Assembly (NCBI RefSeq): GCF_900114495.1
Contig: NZ_FOZI01000001.1
Coordinates: 949,469 to 1,013,468, forward strand
Reading direction: 5' to 3'
Origin: Dyella sp. OK004
GTDB taxonomy: Bacteria; Pseudomonadota; Gammaproteobacteria; Xanthomonadales; Rhodanobacteraceae
DNA length: 64,000 nt
Shown: positions 63,209-64,000 of the stretch, piece after piece
How positions within the stretch are numbered: position 1 is the first letter of the stretch
How the letters are laid out: each line of letters begins with the position of its first letter
Position numbers and translations under genes: made by a program
The notes under the pieces: generated by a model
What the model was told of the DNA's origin: nothing
The model's input: only the letters and a program-made list of their open reading frames with translations
Database searches by the model: none

Positions 63209-64000
63209 CTAGAAGCGCCTGTACTGCAGCGCCTCGGCCAGATGAACTCGATCCAGTGCAGCTGCCCCGCCATCAAGGTCGGCAATGGTGCGCGCCACCC
63301 GTAGCGTACGGTGATAGGCCCGCGCCGATAGCCCCAGGCGCTCGAGCGCCCCTTCAAACCAGGCACGTTCCGCCGGACCCAGCGCGCAATCCCGTTCAAG
63401 TTCGCGTGTACTGATCTCCGCATTGGAACGGCCTGCGCGCACCAGAGCCTGGTGGCGCGCCTTCACTACGCGAGCGCGCACCGTTGCGGAATCCTCGTCG
63501 TGCGCACCGCGCTTGGCGCCCAACTCGGTCAATGGCTGGCGGGGTACGTCCACGCACATGTCGATACGATCCAGCAGCGGACCCGAGATACGCGCGCGAT
63601 AACGCTGGATCTGATCAGGCGTGCATTGGCAACGGTTACGTGAATCGCCCGCGTAACCGCAGGGGCAAGGATTCATTGCCGCTACCAGCTGGAATTGCGC
63701 CGGAAACGTCGATTGGCGCAAGGCTCGCGAAATCACGATCGAGCCGGACTCTAACGGCTCGCGCAACACCTCCAACACATGGCGGCTGAATTCCGGCAAC
63801 TCATCCAGGAAGAGCACCCCATTATGTGCCAGCGAGATCTCGCCCGGCCGAGGCTGCGATCCACCACCGACCAGCGCCACCGCCGAAGCCGTGTGGTGCG
63901 GAGCGCGGAATGCACGTCGGCGCCACCTCGCGGGGTCTACATCCTGCCCCGCCACCGACAAGATCGCGCAGCTCTCCAGCGCCTCTGACTCCGTCAGCGG
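63209..64000 (-). CDS. comM: ComM/YifB-type Mg-chelatase-like ATPase, C-terminal part
   Basis: The gene runs past the right edge; its last 263 codons are here. The Walker-B-like block is SLAHNGVLFLDELPEFSRHV; other family blocks are FRAPHHTASAVALVGGG, AAMNPCPCGYAGDSRNRCQC and RISGPLLDRIDMCVDVPR. ComM is an AAA+ helicase that moves DNA branches in natural transformation. The protein ends DRVHLAEALQYRRF, as full-length members do. The 5' part, including the Walker A, is outside the window. Confidence 0.93.
   Translation of the reverse strand, partial: PLTESEALESCAILSVAGQDVDPARWRRRAFRAPHHTASAVALVGGGSQPRPGEISLAHNGVLFLDELPEFSRHVLEVLREPLESGSIVISRALRQSTFPAQFQLVAAMNPCPCGYAGDSRNRCQCTPDQIQRYRARISGPLLDRIDMCVDVPRQPLTELGAKRGAHDEDSATVRARVVKARHQALVRAGRSNAEISTRELERDCALGPAERAWFEGALERLGLSARAYHRTLRVARTIADLDGGAAALDRVHLAEALQYRRF

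Overview
The window is a GC-rich (roughly mid-60s percent by eye) chromosomal segment of a gammaproteobacterium. The mix of genes (rdgC, PlsB, UbiE/UbiJ/UbiB, a LysR-aceB-aceA glyoxylate locus, an Oar-like TonB receptor, large secreted peptidases) and GTAG-type palindromic repeats fit the Xanthomonadales, most likely Rhodanobacteraceae (Dyella, Luteibacter, Rhodanobacter). That placement is inference from gene content. No rRNA, tRNA, CRISPR array, phage or intact transposon was recognised.

Layout. 1-10 kb: partial flavoprotein, Rep helicase, BluB, a membrane protein, an AI-2E-type permease, a lipoprotein acid phosphatase, a possible small RNA, a lipoprotein and PlsB. 10-22 kb: secreted amidohydrolase, UbiE, a ChaN/EreA-like secreted protein, TMEM175- and Pr6Pr-type membrane proteins, an EamA-cupin-GST operon opposite an Lrp regulator, proline iminopeptidase, a Gly/His/Met-rich secreted protein and a second GST. 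22-31 kb is the most accessory part: an M1 aminopeptidase, an alpha/beta hydrolase, a lower-GC sulfatase gene followed by a broken second copy of the hydrolase 3' end, an MBL-fold protein and a sedolisin protease. 31-36 kb: an ECF sigma factor with its DGPF/YCII partner, a decayed methyltransferase, YkgJ-type and YgjP-type proteins, RdgC. 36-50 kb: TonB receptor, aromatic aminotransferase, TtcA, YdcH-like protein, acetyltransferase, a MarR-FUSC-DUF1656-HlyD efflux operon, and a two-domain M16 peptidase. 50-64 kb: TrmL, M23 peptidase, the tight ubiJ-ubiB-truC / arfB-acyltransferase series, LysE exporter, LysR opposite aceB-aceA, a CPA1-type antiporter and the 3' part of comM.

Genes that work together: UbiE, UbiJ and UbiB in ubiquinone synthesis; AceB and AceA with the divergent LysR in acetate/fatty-acid use; the MarR efflux operon in aromatic acid or drug export; TtcA, TrmL and TruC in tRNA modification; several exported peptidases (M1, S53, M16) consistent with a peptide-scavenging lifestyle.

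I found no convincing new multi-gene system. The most notable non-coding signals are six loci of GTAG-type REP palindromes, one of which appears to supply the ribosome-binding site and GTG start of truC; the duplicated hydrolase tail next to a low-GC sulfatase; a candidate small RNA near 6.2 kb with promoter and terminator; a hairpin with a G-run loop near 63.06 kb; and several perfect palindromes that look like operators.
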